Below the pieces are notes generated by a model, which saw nothing but the letters and a program-made list of their open reading frames with translations, made no database searches and was not told the DNA's origin. The position numbers and the translations under genes were made by a program. Shown piece by piece: positions 14,385-27,226 of a DNA stretch of 64,000 nucleotides. How positions within the stretch are numbered: the stretch's first letter is position 1; each line of letters begins with the position of its first letter. Source of the DNA: Rotaria macrura (taxonomy: Eukaryota > Rotifera > Eurotatoria > Philodinida > Philodinidae); contig OENT01000093.1 in NCBI GenBank assembly GCA_900239685.1, forward strand, positions 1 to 64,000, in the 5' to 3' direction.

Positions 14385-16492
14385 TTAAAATCGATAAAGA
14401 CAAAACATTCTACCGAATTCTTCTAATAAAATAGGTACATATTGTTCCCAAAATGCACAATAATCAGCGCGATGAGCAACACCAGTAGATTTATTAAAAA
14501 GATCAAGTACAATATGTGCACGTTCGGGATAAACATATAACGGCCAATCAACAGTAGTTGGGCTGGCATGACCATTTGGATCTCTAGTTTTTATATTTCA
14601 ATATAAACTTCCCATGTATTTTTCTTTTCTCCGTCTCCATTAAAATATTATATCTTACCCGTATTTAGCAAAATTTGACCAATAACCCATCATTCTTCTA
14701 GCAAGTAGAATTTCTTCATGTTTATAAAATTTACTATCAGTTGCATTAAGTGGTTCACCAAAGACAAACATAATTTCATCGCTGATGAAATATAGATGAA
14801 CGTTAAGAAAAAAGAAGCAATAAACAATATTCATTGTCTTACCCATGCATAACACCTGTCCATGTATGCCAATCACTAGTTGATGGTCTTGCAACAAAAT
14901 GATAAAAATACACAGGCATATTTTGTATTGCGTAAGCATTAGCAACAGTTACTGTTGGACATGTAAAATGAGCATCACCGACAGCATAACTTAAAATAAC
15001 AGCATTTTGTATGTTATTTGACCAATCAGACCAATCCGTATATTTTTGAATTAATGATTGAAAAACAATACGCGGAGTTTTGTAGGGATAGGAAGGTATG
15101 TAATTATAATAAAGTTCGAGATGTTTTATAAATGTTGCATAACTTACATCAGGCATTGCATTGCCTGGTGTTTTTTCATTGCCTTGAGCATAAACCATGA
15201 AATAAGAACCTTCATCACGATTGGCGCCCAATAAAAGTGGACATTTCTAAGGATAAATAGATGTATATGAATATATTTAAAAATAAAAACAATCTTGAAA
15301 AAATATGATGTATACCTTAAAATTTCCTGTCTTGAGCATAGTAATTGGATTTTGAGGTAGGAAAGTTCCATCAATGACAGGCATGAGAAGAAAAAACATG
15401 GGACCACCATCTTGAATTGTATACTCAGCATTTGTTATATAAGCATAATGATCTTCATCAATAATAGGATAATTCGCAGCACATTCGAACATAATCTCAA
15501 TATCATCAACATTAGATCCTCGTTGACAAACTTCAGGAATTTTCTCATGTTCATCACGATATTGTTCATTCGACAGACGTTTTGTTACGAGCGAATAAAA
15601 CTCATTTAAATATTTATGTGATCGTCGGCGAGCTTCTTGAGCTGTTATATATGCCCAATTACATGTTGGTCCTCCGCTTTGTAAAATAGCATTTGAAAAT
15701 AAAGATCGACTACGGGGTGATAATAAATGAAAACCAACGGCTACAGCACCAGCTGATTCACCAAATAAAGTTATTCGTTGACTATCACCATCAAAATAAC
15801 CTATATTATGATGTACCCATTCTAAAGCAAGAGCTTGATCGTATAAACCTTGATTACCTAAAAAAACAAAACCATTAAAGTTTTCATGATTCTAAGAAAC
15901 GTATTTTTCTACCAGGTGCATCCGGTCTGTCAAGAAATAAAAATCCAAAACTTTGCAAACGATATTGCATAGAAACAACAATAATATTATTCATCGCAGC
16001 TAATATTCTTCCGTCATAGAGATCTAGTGCACTTGAACCGGTGACAAATGCTCCACCATAAATCCAAACAAGGACAGCCATTGATTGTGTTGATTGAGTA
16101 CTGCTCACTGGTACCCATATGTTTAAATATAAACAATCTTCACTACAATTTGTACTGGGTGACCAAATTTTTTCAGCTTCAAGATTATAAACAATTTGTT
16201 CAGTTTGCCAACATGTTGCTGGAAATTGCGTCGCATTAAGTATACCTGACCATGGTTCAGTACGTTCAGGAGCTTTGAAACGACGTGAACCAATAGGTGG
16301 TTTAGCAAATGGAATACCAAGCCAAGCACGAACATGATAAAGACGTGATGAATCCGACGTTCGAAAATACGAGTCAAAACCACGGACACGACCTGAATTA
16401 GTCGAACGAATTAATGGATCAGTGGATGTGGACAAGGATAAGGATAGATTAAAAATTAACATAATTAAAATGGATATCATTCGAAGGAACAT
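14385..16492 (-). CDS. Cholinesterase-like carboxylesterase (acetylcholinesterase family)
   Basis: Five exons (16492-15913, 15857-15316, 15246-14843, 14781-14659, 14583-14385) give 1,848 nt and 615 aa. A signal peptide covers residues ~1-23. The alpha/beta-hydrolase triad is complete: Ser228 in FGESAG, Glu386 in NRDEGS, His508 in GVMHG. The Trp that binds choline in acetylcholinesterases has an equivalent at Trp110 (EKIWSPS), and the first disulphide pair (Cys94, Cys120) is kept. The family hydrolyses choline esters or related substrates, usually secreted or membrane-anchored. Oddities: the oxyanion-hole motif reads YGGAF (145-149), where acetylcholinesterases have three Gly; one acyl-pocket Phe aligns with Met; about 30 extra residues separate Ser and Glu; and the protein stops soon after the catalytic domain (ends MFCLYRF), without an obvious GPI signal or Trp-rich tetramerisation tail. 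True acetylcholine specificity is therefore unproven; a non-cholinergic esterase of the same family is possible. Confidence 0.93.
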
Positions 16493-19088
16493 GATTATTG
16501 ATATTGAAAAGCATACCGTCAGACGACGCTCGTCGTTGAAACACTCGACGGAGAATCATGAGACGACAATTGCATCGACGGTTGACTTCAATTTTATATT
16601 GATAGTAACTGCCAATGATAACGATAATTTGACACGATAGTTGAATTAGTTGTAATGGAATAATATGATTAGAGAGTAGTGGTGATGATGTTACTTGTTG
16701 CAATCTTCGTCGTCCTTCTGCTAATACGCAAGTACGTGAACATTTGTTATACATTGATATTTGTGTCGATGAATGCATGTTGACAATGCGTCGCAATGTC
16801 GAACATCGTTTGGTTGATAAAACAATGTATCAAGATATTGAACGAATGGAAAATTTATTCTCTTTAGTTCAATATTCGTCGAGAGTTCGTTTTGAATGAT
16901 TTCAATCACTATAAGCAATTACTCTAAAAGGAAAAGGAAGCGTTCTGTTTCTCTTACTTGCCTTTAAATCGAACAATTTGACATGAAATCGACTAAGTCA
17001 CTCTCGCCAATGAATTAGTACATTAAAATTTTTAGGAAATAGAGAGAAACTATGAGTAAGAAAAACATTTTGAGTCTGATGAAGAAAAACAAGAACTGTC
17101 AAGTATTTCAATATCTATGCTTTCACTTCTATAATGAAGATTGGGACAGAGAGAGAGAGAGAGAGAGAATTGAAGGAACGCAGTGTTATGACGGTAGCAA
17201 TAACGACGATGGTGGTAACAACAAAAAACGGATGAAAAAAAACGGAACTGAACGAGAGTGGTTCTTTCCGCTTTTTAAGAGCAAATAACAAGAGACTTAG
17301 TTTCTTATTCTCTATCATTTTCTTTAAAACGCCCTTGTCTCTGTGCAATTATGCACCTAGACATTTGCATTAACAATATAGAGATAAACGGCATAATAAA
17401 AAGACTAAACAGTTCTTTTATATTACCTAGTAAACTATTTATATTAATATCATTCTGTCACTCTTCTCTGCAGAACTTCTGCTCTTTCTTCCTGAGGATG
17501 GCGATCATTCAGTGTTTTAGATTCGTCCTACTTACGGATATGTAGATCGAATTCTTATTTCTGAAACTAGAATGATGATATTTCCTTTTCCGAGATGAAG
17601 TCTCTCTGCTTCTCACCATTTTCTATCAGTGCCTTCGTCGTTTCTTCTTTTTTCTACTTGATTGCATTTCTCTCTTCATTCCTCATACGATTTACTGTGG
17701 CGTTCGCTTTCATGCTTTCTAGTCGACTCGTCTTTCTATATTATTTTATTGAAAAAAAGGGAGAGAAAAGAAAATTCAAGCTATCTTTCTACTCACTGCT
17801 GATCATCATTCACTCAAAACAAATTCACAATCGAATGCATGTGAATGAGCACAGAAGCGAAATAAATACATGTATGCAGTTGTCATGTAGTATGCAGTGA
17901 TTAGAAAATACTATTTGACAACTGGACTAAGTAGCAGCATAGAAAACTATTTATTATACGAGAAAATCGTCTCTTATGTGAAAATAATAATAAAAAAGAA
18001 AAAAAAATATTGATGGTTTCTATTGCCTAAGGGTTAAAACGAACGACATCGACAAACATCACATCCGGCACGAGAACTATTTATTATATGTATGTTAACG
18101 AAGCGACAATGATGGTCCGTGAGACAGTGTACGAAGTAATGATGTTCTCTGCAGCCTTGAAATAGAAATAACTTATTCAAGGATAGTTATACTGAAAAAA
18201 CAAACAAACAAACAAATACTGAACAAGAAAACGTATCATATATATATACATATATATCAATTTGGTTCCTAATATTTTTTACAGCTTTATACATCAGCAT
18301 ATGTAATGATTCTTTCTTTGTCTCTTCAAAGATAAGATTTCTTTTTTCTTGTTGGAAAGCTTATGCATATTAGTCGTCTTTATTTATCTAATGTTGATTG
18401 TGTATATACAAAAGAACATGAACGATTGCGTGTATTTATAATGAAATTCAATGATTGCTTTGCACCGAAAAAAAAAAGATATAGAATTAGGATTGTTAAA
18501 AATTGAATACGATGATTTCCGAGATTGATTACTACTAATATTTTTTTTTGTTAATAGAAAAGAAAATATGTAAATCTATAGCAAGTCTTTGTCGACATTC
18601 AATTCTAGTACTATATTTAATCAAATGAATTTTATAAGAAAAAACAGATCAGAAACGGAAATTGAAAGTTTAATTATGTGAACACATACGATAATAATGT
18701 TAACCAGCAACTTGTGATCATTAATTATAAAACAATATGAAAATTATTACCTATAAAAGGTGGTACATAAAGAATGAGATTTTTTTAATGATTTTCACAC
18801 ATTCTCTGAGAAAAAAAACATGCATGGATACGAGCAACACAAGAAACACTCGTTTGTTCTAGAAAAATAGAATATTCTTGATCAAAAGGTAACGTATCAT
18901 TATACACAAAAGAAAACATGAAAAGAAAGAATTAGAACTTTGACAGGATCCTGCAATGAAATCCATCCGTTCATCGAAATATGTTCAATAAAAATCTTAT
19001 TGATTTGATTGAATGTATTTTTAAACACACTTTGTATAGCGTCATGCATGCATTAAATTTTGATTTACATTTGTTTCACGACTCATTG
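16493..19088. other. Intergenic, upstream of the cholinesterase gene
   Basis: No gene recognised. A minus-strand frame at 16449-16796 overlaps the cholinesterase start codon in another frame and is more likely 5' leader than a separate gene. A short (GA)n run lies near 17150-17168. Other open frames here (17052-17288, 17595-17900) are low complexity. Confidence 0.45.
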
Positions 19089-19090
19089 TA

Positions 19091-19500
19091 AGGTGCAGGA
19101 GATTCAAAATTTCAGTAAAATTGTTTTTTCTCTATTTTTACACTTGGTTAGATTGAGTACACGAAACTGATTATAAAAGAGCAGTTTTCAAATTCTCAAA
19201 ATATATTTTTGGGGAAAAAATATTCAAAATGATCCAGTACCACATTTCTTTTGCCTGAATGGATCAATTTTCAAAATGATACTATATTTTTGTTTTTCCA
19301 TTATTTCTATTTCTACAAACCAATTTTTTCTTGTTGCTTGTGTGAAACTGACTACAGAGAAGTGTATTNATTTTTTCCCCAAAAATATATTTTGAGAATT
19401 TGAAAACTGCTCTTTTATAATCAGTTTCGTGTACTCAATCTAACCAAGTGTAAAAATAGAGAAAAAACAATTTTACTGAAATTTTGAATCTCCTGCATCT
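19091..19500. mobile_element. 410-bp fold-back element with TA target duplication
   Basis: Two arms of about 130 bp (19091-19220 and 19371-19500) are near-perfect inverted copies, starting AGGTGCAGGAGATTC on the left and ending GAATCTCCTGCATCT on the right. They are separated by about 150 bp of unrelated sequence. The dinucleotide TA flanks both ends (19089-19090 and 19501-19502), as expected for Tc1/mariner-type insertion. No transposase is encoded, so this is a MITE or fold-back element. The only ambiguous base of the window (n, 19369) sits at the inner edge of the right arm, where a hairpin would hinder sequencing or assembly. Confidence 0.8.
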
Positions 19501-19502
19501 TA

Positions 19503-20816
19503 TATTAAAGTAGAATCTATTATTCGTGAACGCTTTTCAACATTCTGTTCAATCAACAGATTTCTTACGACGGATTCTTTTACATCTCATCGCATGTTTC
19601 AACACGTGTGTTCTCATTCATGAGCAGTAACATTTTGCGAAACAATCAATAATGATTCTCTTTCTTTCTCTTGCATTAACCTAGACATATACTTGAGCTA
19701 TGCGTATTTAGGTTAAGCCGAGCTATGAACTCATGTCAAAAATCTCAATCTATCTTATTGAGCGGCATTGTTGATCAATGAAAGGTTTCTGTTGAAATAT
19801 TATCTAGTTAGAAGTTTCAATTTTAATAATTACAACTGATCGTAACACGGAGTACAATACTTGATGTTTATATCTCATAGAGCCTTTTTTATTTTTGATC
19901 AAACGATCAGTATTCTAGTAGAAAAACAAAAGAGAAAATGCCTATGATATTGTAATTCTGTATGAATAATTTTTCTTCCCATCTTCAAAAACCTTGAAAA
20001 ATAAATAGTAAATTTCTCTTATCGGCGATGTGTTGCTTATTTGTTCAATGTTAGAATAGACTTCTTCTCATTGTGAAGAGATAAACTTTCAATTTTCAAT
20101 TGTTTCTATCGATTTTTGATAGATATATATATAATAAGTATTACAACGAGCCTATGAATCATATTCTTATTACTACCTTCAAATGGTGTTTAACAAATTA
20201 ACGTTCATTTTTTCAGTAGTTCTAAAATTGTTTACTTCTTTTATTTTATTGGTTCTTGTTCATTGAATTTTCTATTCTGATCATTAGTTGGCCTAATTCT
20301 AAAAAAAGAATACGTTTATTGACTTGAGAATTCTCTCTTGCATCTTGAAAATAAATTCTGATTATAAGTAATAGGAAAATTTTCTTTTATCTCCATAATT
20401 TATTTTTTTAGCCTTTGATTTTTCTATCAAACAGAAAGTTAGAAAATCCTCATGTCAATCAATTATTCATCTCGATATATCTATATATGAATGTACATAA
20501 ATGTTTTTTCTCTTTTGATTTCACAACAACAATGTGCAGCCATTTTGTTCCTTAAAGCATAATAATAAAGCAAAAAAGAAAGAAACTATTTCACTTTGTT
20601 CACTGATCAGGAATATAATTGTAAGACATTTTTTTGTGTCTCTACCATGACATTAAAACAACAAGAAGAAAAAAAAGAAAAAAAAATGTATTTTACCTAT
20701 ATACTAATGTCATTTAAAGTCAATGTCATATATTCATACATAAAACAAACAGGCGCAGACCATCATCAGCAAACTACTGTAGACACATCGTTGACAAAGA
20801 AATATTATCAATCGAA
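19503..20816. other. Intergenic, nothing recognised
   Basis: AT-rich sequence between the fold-back element and the next gene. No domain, repeat family or coding exon recognised. The region just before 20817 is open in the gene's frame back to a TAA at 20715, so an upstream exon joined near AAACAG (20750) cannot be excluded. Confidence 0.4.
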
Positions 20817-21911
20817 ATGAAACATGCAGTCGAAGATGGCGTTCTTCAAACAAATCTATTACAAGCATTTCAAAAAAATAAAATAATACAAGGAAAATTA
20901 AATGAACGCCAACGTTCGTATTATGTCGATCTCGTTCGAGACATGCAAGATTATAAATTAAAAGAAAAATTAAATAAGGAATTATTATATACATGGAAAA
21001 AAGAATCTTATGTTCGACAATTAAAAAAAAATTTACATGAATATGAACGAAAACGTTTTGGCGTAAGAGATGCTTTTTATGAATATCAGGCAAAAAATTT
21101 GGAATCTATTATGGCTGGTCAACAAGGTCTTGTCATACCACCAAAAGAAGAAGAACGTCGCGTACATGTTGATACAAAAATTCGTGAATTTCTGGACAAT
21201 CATCCGCTTAAAAAGCCAGCCTCAAAACGTGTCGTTCAATCAGCTGTGCCTGTTCCTATTCCATTGAAACACGAAAAAAAAGAAGAAGAAGATAATGCTC
21301 GTGAGGTGGAAGAGACATGGAAGCAAATTCATGCACAATCAGCTGTGGGTTTACGGAAAAAGCGAACCAAAATCTTACCATCTATTCAACGTGCATCAAC
21401 AATGGATGAAATTCGTCGAAGTAATACTATAAATAAAGCGCTGGTTCCACCAACAATAGCTGTTGTGTCCAGTTTAATTGTTATAACAACGCCCGAAGTG
21501 ATTGCTGGGTCATTGGACGAGAAAAATCAAAATGCATCATTACTGTCGAAAGCAACAGCTACGAACTCGTCGTTGGTTGACGGTGTTGAACCAGTAATGA
21601 TCTCGTCTGAAACATTACAAAAACAAACTCGAGCCGATCTCGTTACTATGCGTAGTGTACGACGGCCACAAAAAAATCCCATCGATTTGAATATGACATT
21701 CGAATCACGAAAGCGTATTTATCAAATAAATAAACGTATTTTTGGCTATCAATTATGTCATCGTAAATGTGCTTTACAATATAACTCACGCTTTGATCGA
21801 CAAGGCAAATTAGAACCAAGTGATGATGATGAAAATTTACTTATTGACATGAATGACATTAATCGACGAAGATATGAAGACAGACATCAATCGGATAAAT
21901 CTTTTGTTTAA
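20817..21911 (+). CDS. Charged, coiled-coil-like protein of unknown function
   Basis: A single open exon of 364 aa starting at ATG 20817. Residues 1-130 are strongly charged and predicted helical (for example NERQRSYYVDLVRDMQDYK and WKKESYVRQLKKNLHEYERK), as in coiled-coil or cytoskeleton-associated proteins. A Lys/Glu-rich linker follows near 150-175, then a hydrophobic patch around residues 213-230 (PPTIAVVSSLIVITTPEV), and an acidic C-terminus (PSDDDENLL). I do not recognise the family. Sustained open length, balanced amino-acid use and lack of AT-repeat character argue that it is real. It stands alone between two gene-poor stretches; the opposite strand has only a shadow frame. Confidence 0.65.
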   Translation: MKHAVEDGVLQTNLLQAFQKNKIIQGKLNERQRSYYVDLVRDMQDYKLKEKLNKELLYTWKKESYVRQLKKNLHEYERKRFGVRDAFYEYQAKNLESIMAGQQGLVIPPKEEERRVHVDTKIREFLDNHPLKKPASKRVVQSAVPVPIPLKHEKKEEEDNAREVEETWKQIHAQSAVGLRKKRTKILPSIQRASTMDEIRRSNTINKALVPPTIAVVSSLIVITTPEVIAGSLDEKNQNASLLSKATATNSSLVDGVEPVMISSETLQKQTRADLVTMRSVRRPQKNPIDLNMTFESRKRIYQINKRIFGYQLCHRKCALQYNSRFDRQGKLEPSDDDENLLIDMNDINRRRYEDRHQSDKSFV

Positions 21912-24428
21912 ATTTAATTGTATTCTTTAAATAACAAACATATATTTTATTGTCGGTTATTTCGACAGACGAATGTAAACCTATGATAGTAGCTTTGAAT
22001 CAAAACTTAGTTCACGCATTCAATACAAACTCATTAGGAAGGTTCATATTTGTTTCAAGAAAAATGAATCACGTCATTCAATCTATATATATATATATAC
22101 AAAAACATGTATAGATTCTAAACGATTGATTTCCGATACGCTTAATGAAGAAATCAATGAAGAAATGCGAGTCGGAAGTTTTCAGGCATTCTCTTCTTTA
22201 TTTAGTAGAAAACAATCTGATAGTGGAGGTGACCATTGAAAGGAAACTGGAAAGATTTTTCGCAATTTCTAACTATATCATATGACTAATAACCAATAAT
22301 GTCGATTAGCTGTCTTCAGTTGTTTCATTTATTTAATTTGTTATTTCCTTTTTCTTGTGAAGTCCAATCAGAATCTAAATTTAAATAATAATCAAATTAA
22401 TGTACTCTTGGCTGTTTTCGATTGTTTTATCTGTCTAAAGGGAGACACAAGAATGACCTTACAGAAATAAACTATTCAGTATGTGCAATAAAAAGAAATG
22501 TCTCCCTTCCTTTAGAAAGAAAATAGAAGTAAATTACCTTGATCGGTAATTGTTTCTGATATTTTTTTTTTCATTTTGTCATATAGACACACTTGGAAAA
22601 ACATTGAAGTCAAAACAAATAGTAACGTTAGTAACTGTAAAGGAATGAACACGTACACATTTTTGCATGTCATCATAACGTGACTAATTTTGAGATTTAC
22701 AATACGATGCATTCAGTTCTACTATCAGGCATTATCAATATGAATATTAATATATTTAATCAATAATGATTATGTGTTCGTCAAACAAGAACAAAAATAT
22801 TATTAGAAAAATCTTCATTATTGTTTCTGATGAAGAATAAAGAAGATTTCACAATGCTATATAAATATATATTCATAATTCTTCTATGTGACAACAGATT
22901 ACAATGATACACATCTAAATATTAAACATGCTAGATTCTGGATATTTTTTCAAGTAAAAAAAGATTAATCAGTAAATACAAGGAATTATCCAGTATGTAA
23001 CAGTACCTGTTCACTCAGGAAATGTGTCGAATACTCGATAGAAAACTGAAAGACAATATTATAGATATTGCTTTTAATAGATATTACATGCGATTAAGTC
23101 AGAGCTAGACCGTTCATTTCGCTCCTATCTAAACAAAACTAGTTGAATCTTATTTTATTACAAAGATACAATGTAAAATTATCTACAGTAGTGAAAGATC
23201 ATTTGTCTTTCTTTCTCTCTCTCTCTCTCAATAGCACAATTCAGATAATACAATTCTCATTATACATGAAAATCATGAGAAAAGAATTAAATCATATCTC
23301 TTCATTTAATTATTCAAGGGTATTTTCCCAGGTATCGTTTGCCATAGGAGGAATAACATGAGTATCGTATTCTGATGACCTGTTTTCACATTAGCTGCTA
23401 TGGCAATCATTTTAAAGTCTTATACAGTAATTCTCTATACGAACTTAATAAAGGTTAATGTACAGAAACAAATCAATAACTATCAATGATATTTTGAAAT
23501 ATTTTCTACTCAATGTAATTAATTAAAATTCCATGATAAAATTATTCCTTGTAATACACTAATAAATTAAGCGAATTGATCAATGCACATAACCTATGGT
23601 GTATGGTTCACATGCGTTTATTTTCTGCAAATATAACGAACACAAATTAGTAAGACATGAAATTTGTCTTGTTTCTTCATGATATGAATAAAGTAATTGT
23701 TTTAACCGACGACTGATGATGCATTATTCATGTATGAAAGTGGATGTACATGAGTTTTATTAGAGGATATTAAAAAAGAGCATTGGTATATTAATTATTG
23801 AAGTATTCAGAATTTAAAACTTTACAGACGGGTTCTTATTCAAGGTTATTAGGTACTGATGAATTCCTAAGTAATATCAATACTAGATAAAATCATCTAT
23901 CTCTTTTGGTTTTGCGACACTAGTTTCATAATAGCAACAAATTCATTGATTACTTTTTTGATTGATGGCAAAAACATTGTTGTGTAACTCTGCATAATTA
24001 ACTATTGAAACTGTAGAATATACAAAAGATTTTTCATGTATTTGCTCTTTGATTTGTAGCAATTATACCAAGAAAAACAAAATAATGTACAATAGATTAT
24101 TTACACTGATTTTCAATACATTTAATGTTTACATGGTTGATTAAAGTTTGATATTCTTTTTCGATTCCATTGATTCTCTATGGTGTTTCAATTATTGAAT
24201 GAATCGATAAAAAATCTATATCAACCTCTAGATTTTCCTATTTATCTGCAGAAAACGAAAAACATAATCCATCAATAGTATATGTTCACTATCAATAGTT
24301 TGTAGACAATTATTAATAAATATAGCGTTCACTAAAAACATCATTCTCGAAAATTCTTATTGTGAATAATGGCTTCAGTAAATGATGTAAAATGATGTTC
24401 GAGCATTATACGAATCACCACGTTGAAG
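21912..24428. other. Intergenic, nothing recognised
   Basis: AT-rich DNA with short microsatellites ((TA)n near 22084-22100, (CT)n near 23210-23229) and no credible open frame. Confidence 0.45.
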
Positions 24429-24704
24429 TCAATTATATACACAAGAAGACATGTCAAAAGTATGATTATTTAATTTAATTTGTATATGACGTGTGAGACA
24501 TTGACTAGAAGACGATATCTTTCGAGGTATCATACCATAATTGGAGATATTTCTTCGTAAGATTTTTGTATACTTGAAAGTGTCCATGATACATTTTGGC
24601 TTCTGGTTGTTGATACTCGACAATTCATCGGCTTGTCTGGCAAAGAAAATTAATACAAATACCATAAGCATTAAGTATAGAACAATAATAGAGTAGATCT
24701 TCAT
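24429..24704 (-). CDS. Candidate 91-aa secreted peptide precursor
   Basis: ATG-initiated frame with an N-terminal signal-like hydrophobic stretch (residues 2-22, IYSIIVLYLMLMVFVLIFFA) followed by a polar remainder with three cysteines (near 38, 69 and 88) and dibasic pairs RR (50-51) and RK (61-62). That layout resembles a small secreted peptide or neuropeptide precursor. No similarity is recognised, it lies alone in a 12-kb gene-poor stretch, and transcription evidence would be needed to accept it. Confidence 0.3.
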   Translation of the reverse strand: MKIYSIIVLYLMLMVFVLIFFARQADELSSINNQKPKCIMDTFKYTKILRRNISNYGMIPRKISSSSQCLTRHIQIKLNNHTFDMSSCVYN

Positions 24705-26819
24705 ATCAAATTAACTCAGATACAATTCAGTCTATTCGATAGACAAATTTCACTAGGAATCTTGAAAATATCAACCTTTAATTTGTTTGAAAGAAAAAAT
24801 TGTTAAAGTTCAAGAGATCTATCATGTTCGTGTCAAGAAAAACATATAAGTATGAAAAGAACAACATTGTCAAACTTTCAAGTGTACTTCATCTAAGCTC
24901 GAGCTTTGAGTGATAGAACTGATGTCGATTTTACATCTCTAGTATTTTTCCTTCATCTATTCCTAATTTTACATTGGGGAATTGCGAACGAACATGTTTC
25001 TCAATATGTCAAAATAAGTCTATTTTGATAATTTTCCTATTAGATTAACTGAAATAGTGAATTTATTTTCAGTCTGTATTCTCTTTTTTTTTCAAGAGAG
25101 AACTTATAATCGACGGAATCGATCGTTGCTTCTTTAAAGTATTTTAAAAAATACTGACTCTCCTAATTGTCCACAAATTCCGATTAGTTTATGAATATGA
25201 AATATTTTAAGTAAGAATCAACAGTTTCAAATGAATTTTACAATGTTTTTCTCGGATAATCAAGCCAATGTGTAAGCAAAACTTGATATTCAATGTTTCT
25301 TGTTCGATTTTTCTTATTTATAATAAATACTATGATATATTTATACGTAGCAAATAACTTTATAAGTCGGATGAGAAGATTTATGATCGCACGCTTACTG
25401 TAGTTTTAAACATTCTAGTCTGTGCTATTCGCAAAGCGAAAATTGTCATTTCGGAACGGCAAATCACTGTATAAAGTTTCCTCGACGTTCAATTAACTCA
25501 TTGGTGAACATTAGTATATAAAGACATTTCGCCTGAAAAACTTCTACTTTATATCACTCCAAAGTAATCTATTATATATATATATAAGATACAGTAATTC
25601 TAGAAGTTCATCAATAGTACCCTATGTCAGATGCAAATTTTCTTTAGAGAAAGTTTTATGGAATAATGAAAAGAAAAATACTTGTTGTTAAAGTTAAATC
25701 TTGTATCGCATGTTATGCGTAAATCAAACGAAGCTTTCTGAAAAATTTGTGAGTCTCATTGTTCGAATTTCCTTGCTCCGTTTTTAACATCAATATACTA
25801 ACAAGATACTTTTTTCTATTTCAAACTTTTGATAGAGTGAAAACTTGTGTCAGCGAGATCAGTTTTTAATATAAAAAACAAAGATATTTGCATATAGTTT
25901 AGATATGCCCGGTCAGGCTACTGAATAGTCATCGAGTGCTTGACTATAAGTGAAACATAGGATTAAACACCAAAACTTACATCGACTATTCGAATTTAAA
26001 GTCAATCTACGAAGAGCTATTGCTGTTACTGGAAAACATATTATTTTCAATAGAGCAAAGACCTTGGCGTAAATGAATTTCTAGAACTGAATTATATTCT
26101 TCAATCTAATTAGTTGGAGTTCTTTATTGTAACCAGAACTTGACATATCTCAAATTTGAATTCAATTCACTGATAAAATAAATGAATTTTAGACTAATCA
26201 GAAAATCTTACATGAAAAAAGAATTTATTTATCAAAATACTGAGTTCTTTTCAACTATTTTTAATGGCTCTTTCCATTCTTCTATCGACATTCTCAGAGA
26301 TCGAATATGAATTCAAGTGGCAGCTATCAGTTCAATTAGTACTTCCGTAAGTAATGTCTACATACATTAATGACTTCATATAAACAAATATTATGCCATT
26401 GCACTAGTAATAATTAATTATATCAAGACGTACATACAAAGAATCACATCTGATGTTACTCAGATATTAAATATCCGACAAAGATAATCAATACAATTCT
26501 TTACTACACAACTATCTAGATTCAATCTTATAGCATAGAAATAAAAATTTTAAACCATCGTTCTTTTCACTTGTTTTAACAAGCACTGGTACAATGCAAT
26601 TCAAAATCGTCTAAAAGTAATGTCACGTTGTCATTAATGAACTAATTGTCCTATATATTATTTCAGAAAGAAGGAATGAAAATTACTATATGTATTCTAA
26701 TCTACTGTAGATAGAGTATAAGAAAACTACAATAATCAGCAACACTCAAATTATGTGCCACATTTTACTCCTGCAGAGATTTTACTGTCAAATTTCCTTT
26801 TTGAATTGTTTCATATGAA
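24705..26819. other. Intergenic, nothing recognised
   Basis: AT-rich sequence with no gene, RNA or structured repeat that I can support. Confidence 0.45.
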
Positions 26820-26827
26820 GTCATAAT

Positions 26828-27226
26828 TAGGTATGTATCAGTGCTATATAGTCGATATCAAAAATGAATGTTTTTTGATATCTAAAACCCTCAGTCCCTA
26901 AAAAACCTTCAGCTCATTTTCAGTCAATTTTGATTAGGCTAACCAACGGTACTATCAAAATTTACAGCACTAGATGAGAAGAAAAAACGACTCGGGGGTT
27001 TGGTCAAAACTCCAAATTTTTTGTTATTTTACTAACCTCCCCCCCCCCCCCCCCCCCCCCCATCGTTTTTTCTTTTCATCTAGTTCTGTAAATTTTGATA
27101 GTACCGTTGGTTAGCCTAACCAAAATTGAATATAAGTTAGCTGAAGGTTTGGTAGGTACTGGGGATTTTTAGATATCAAAAAACGTTCATCTTTGATATC
27201 GACGATATAGCACTGGTGCATACCTA
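26828..27226. mobile_element. 399-bp hAT-like MITE with 8-bp target duplication
   Basis: Long inverted arms begin TAGGTATGTATCAGTGCTAT on the left and end ATAGCACTGGTGCATACCTA on the right, and remain similar for well over 100 bp each. The exact 8-bp direct repeat GTCATAAT flanks the element (26820-26827 and 27227-27234). An 8-bp duplication with TAGG-type ends is the hAT superfamily signature. No coding capacity. The loop carries a 23-base cytosine run. Confidence 0.85.
27039..27061. repeat. C23 homopolymer inside the MITE
   Basis: Twenty-three consecutive cytosines at the centre of the inverted-repeat element. In an AT-rich region this is striking. Its true length is uncertain because such runs are often misread. 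Confidence 0.9.

Noticed and set aside
16449-16796. 115-codon minus-strand frame upstream of the cholinesterase
   Set aside because: It overlaps the true start codon in another frame, lacks a domain, and its first ATG is internal; likely 5' leader.
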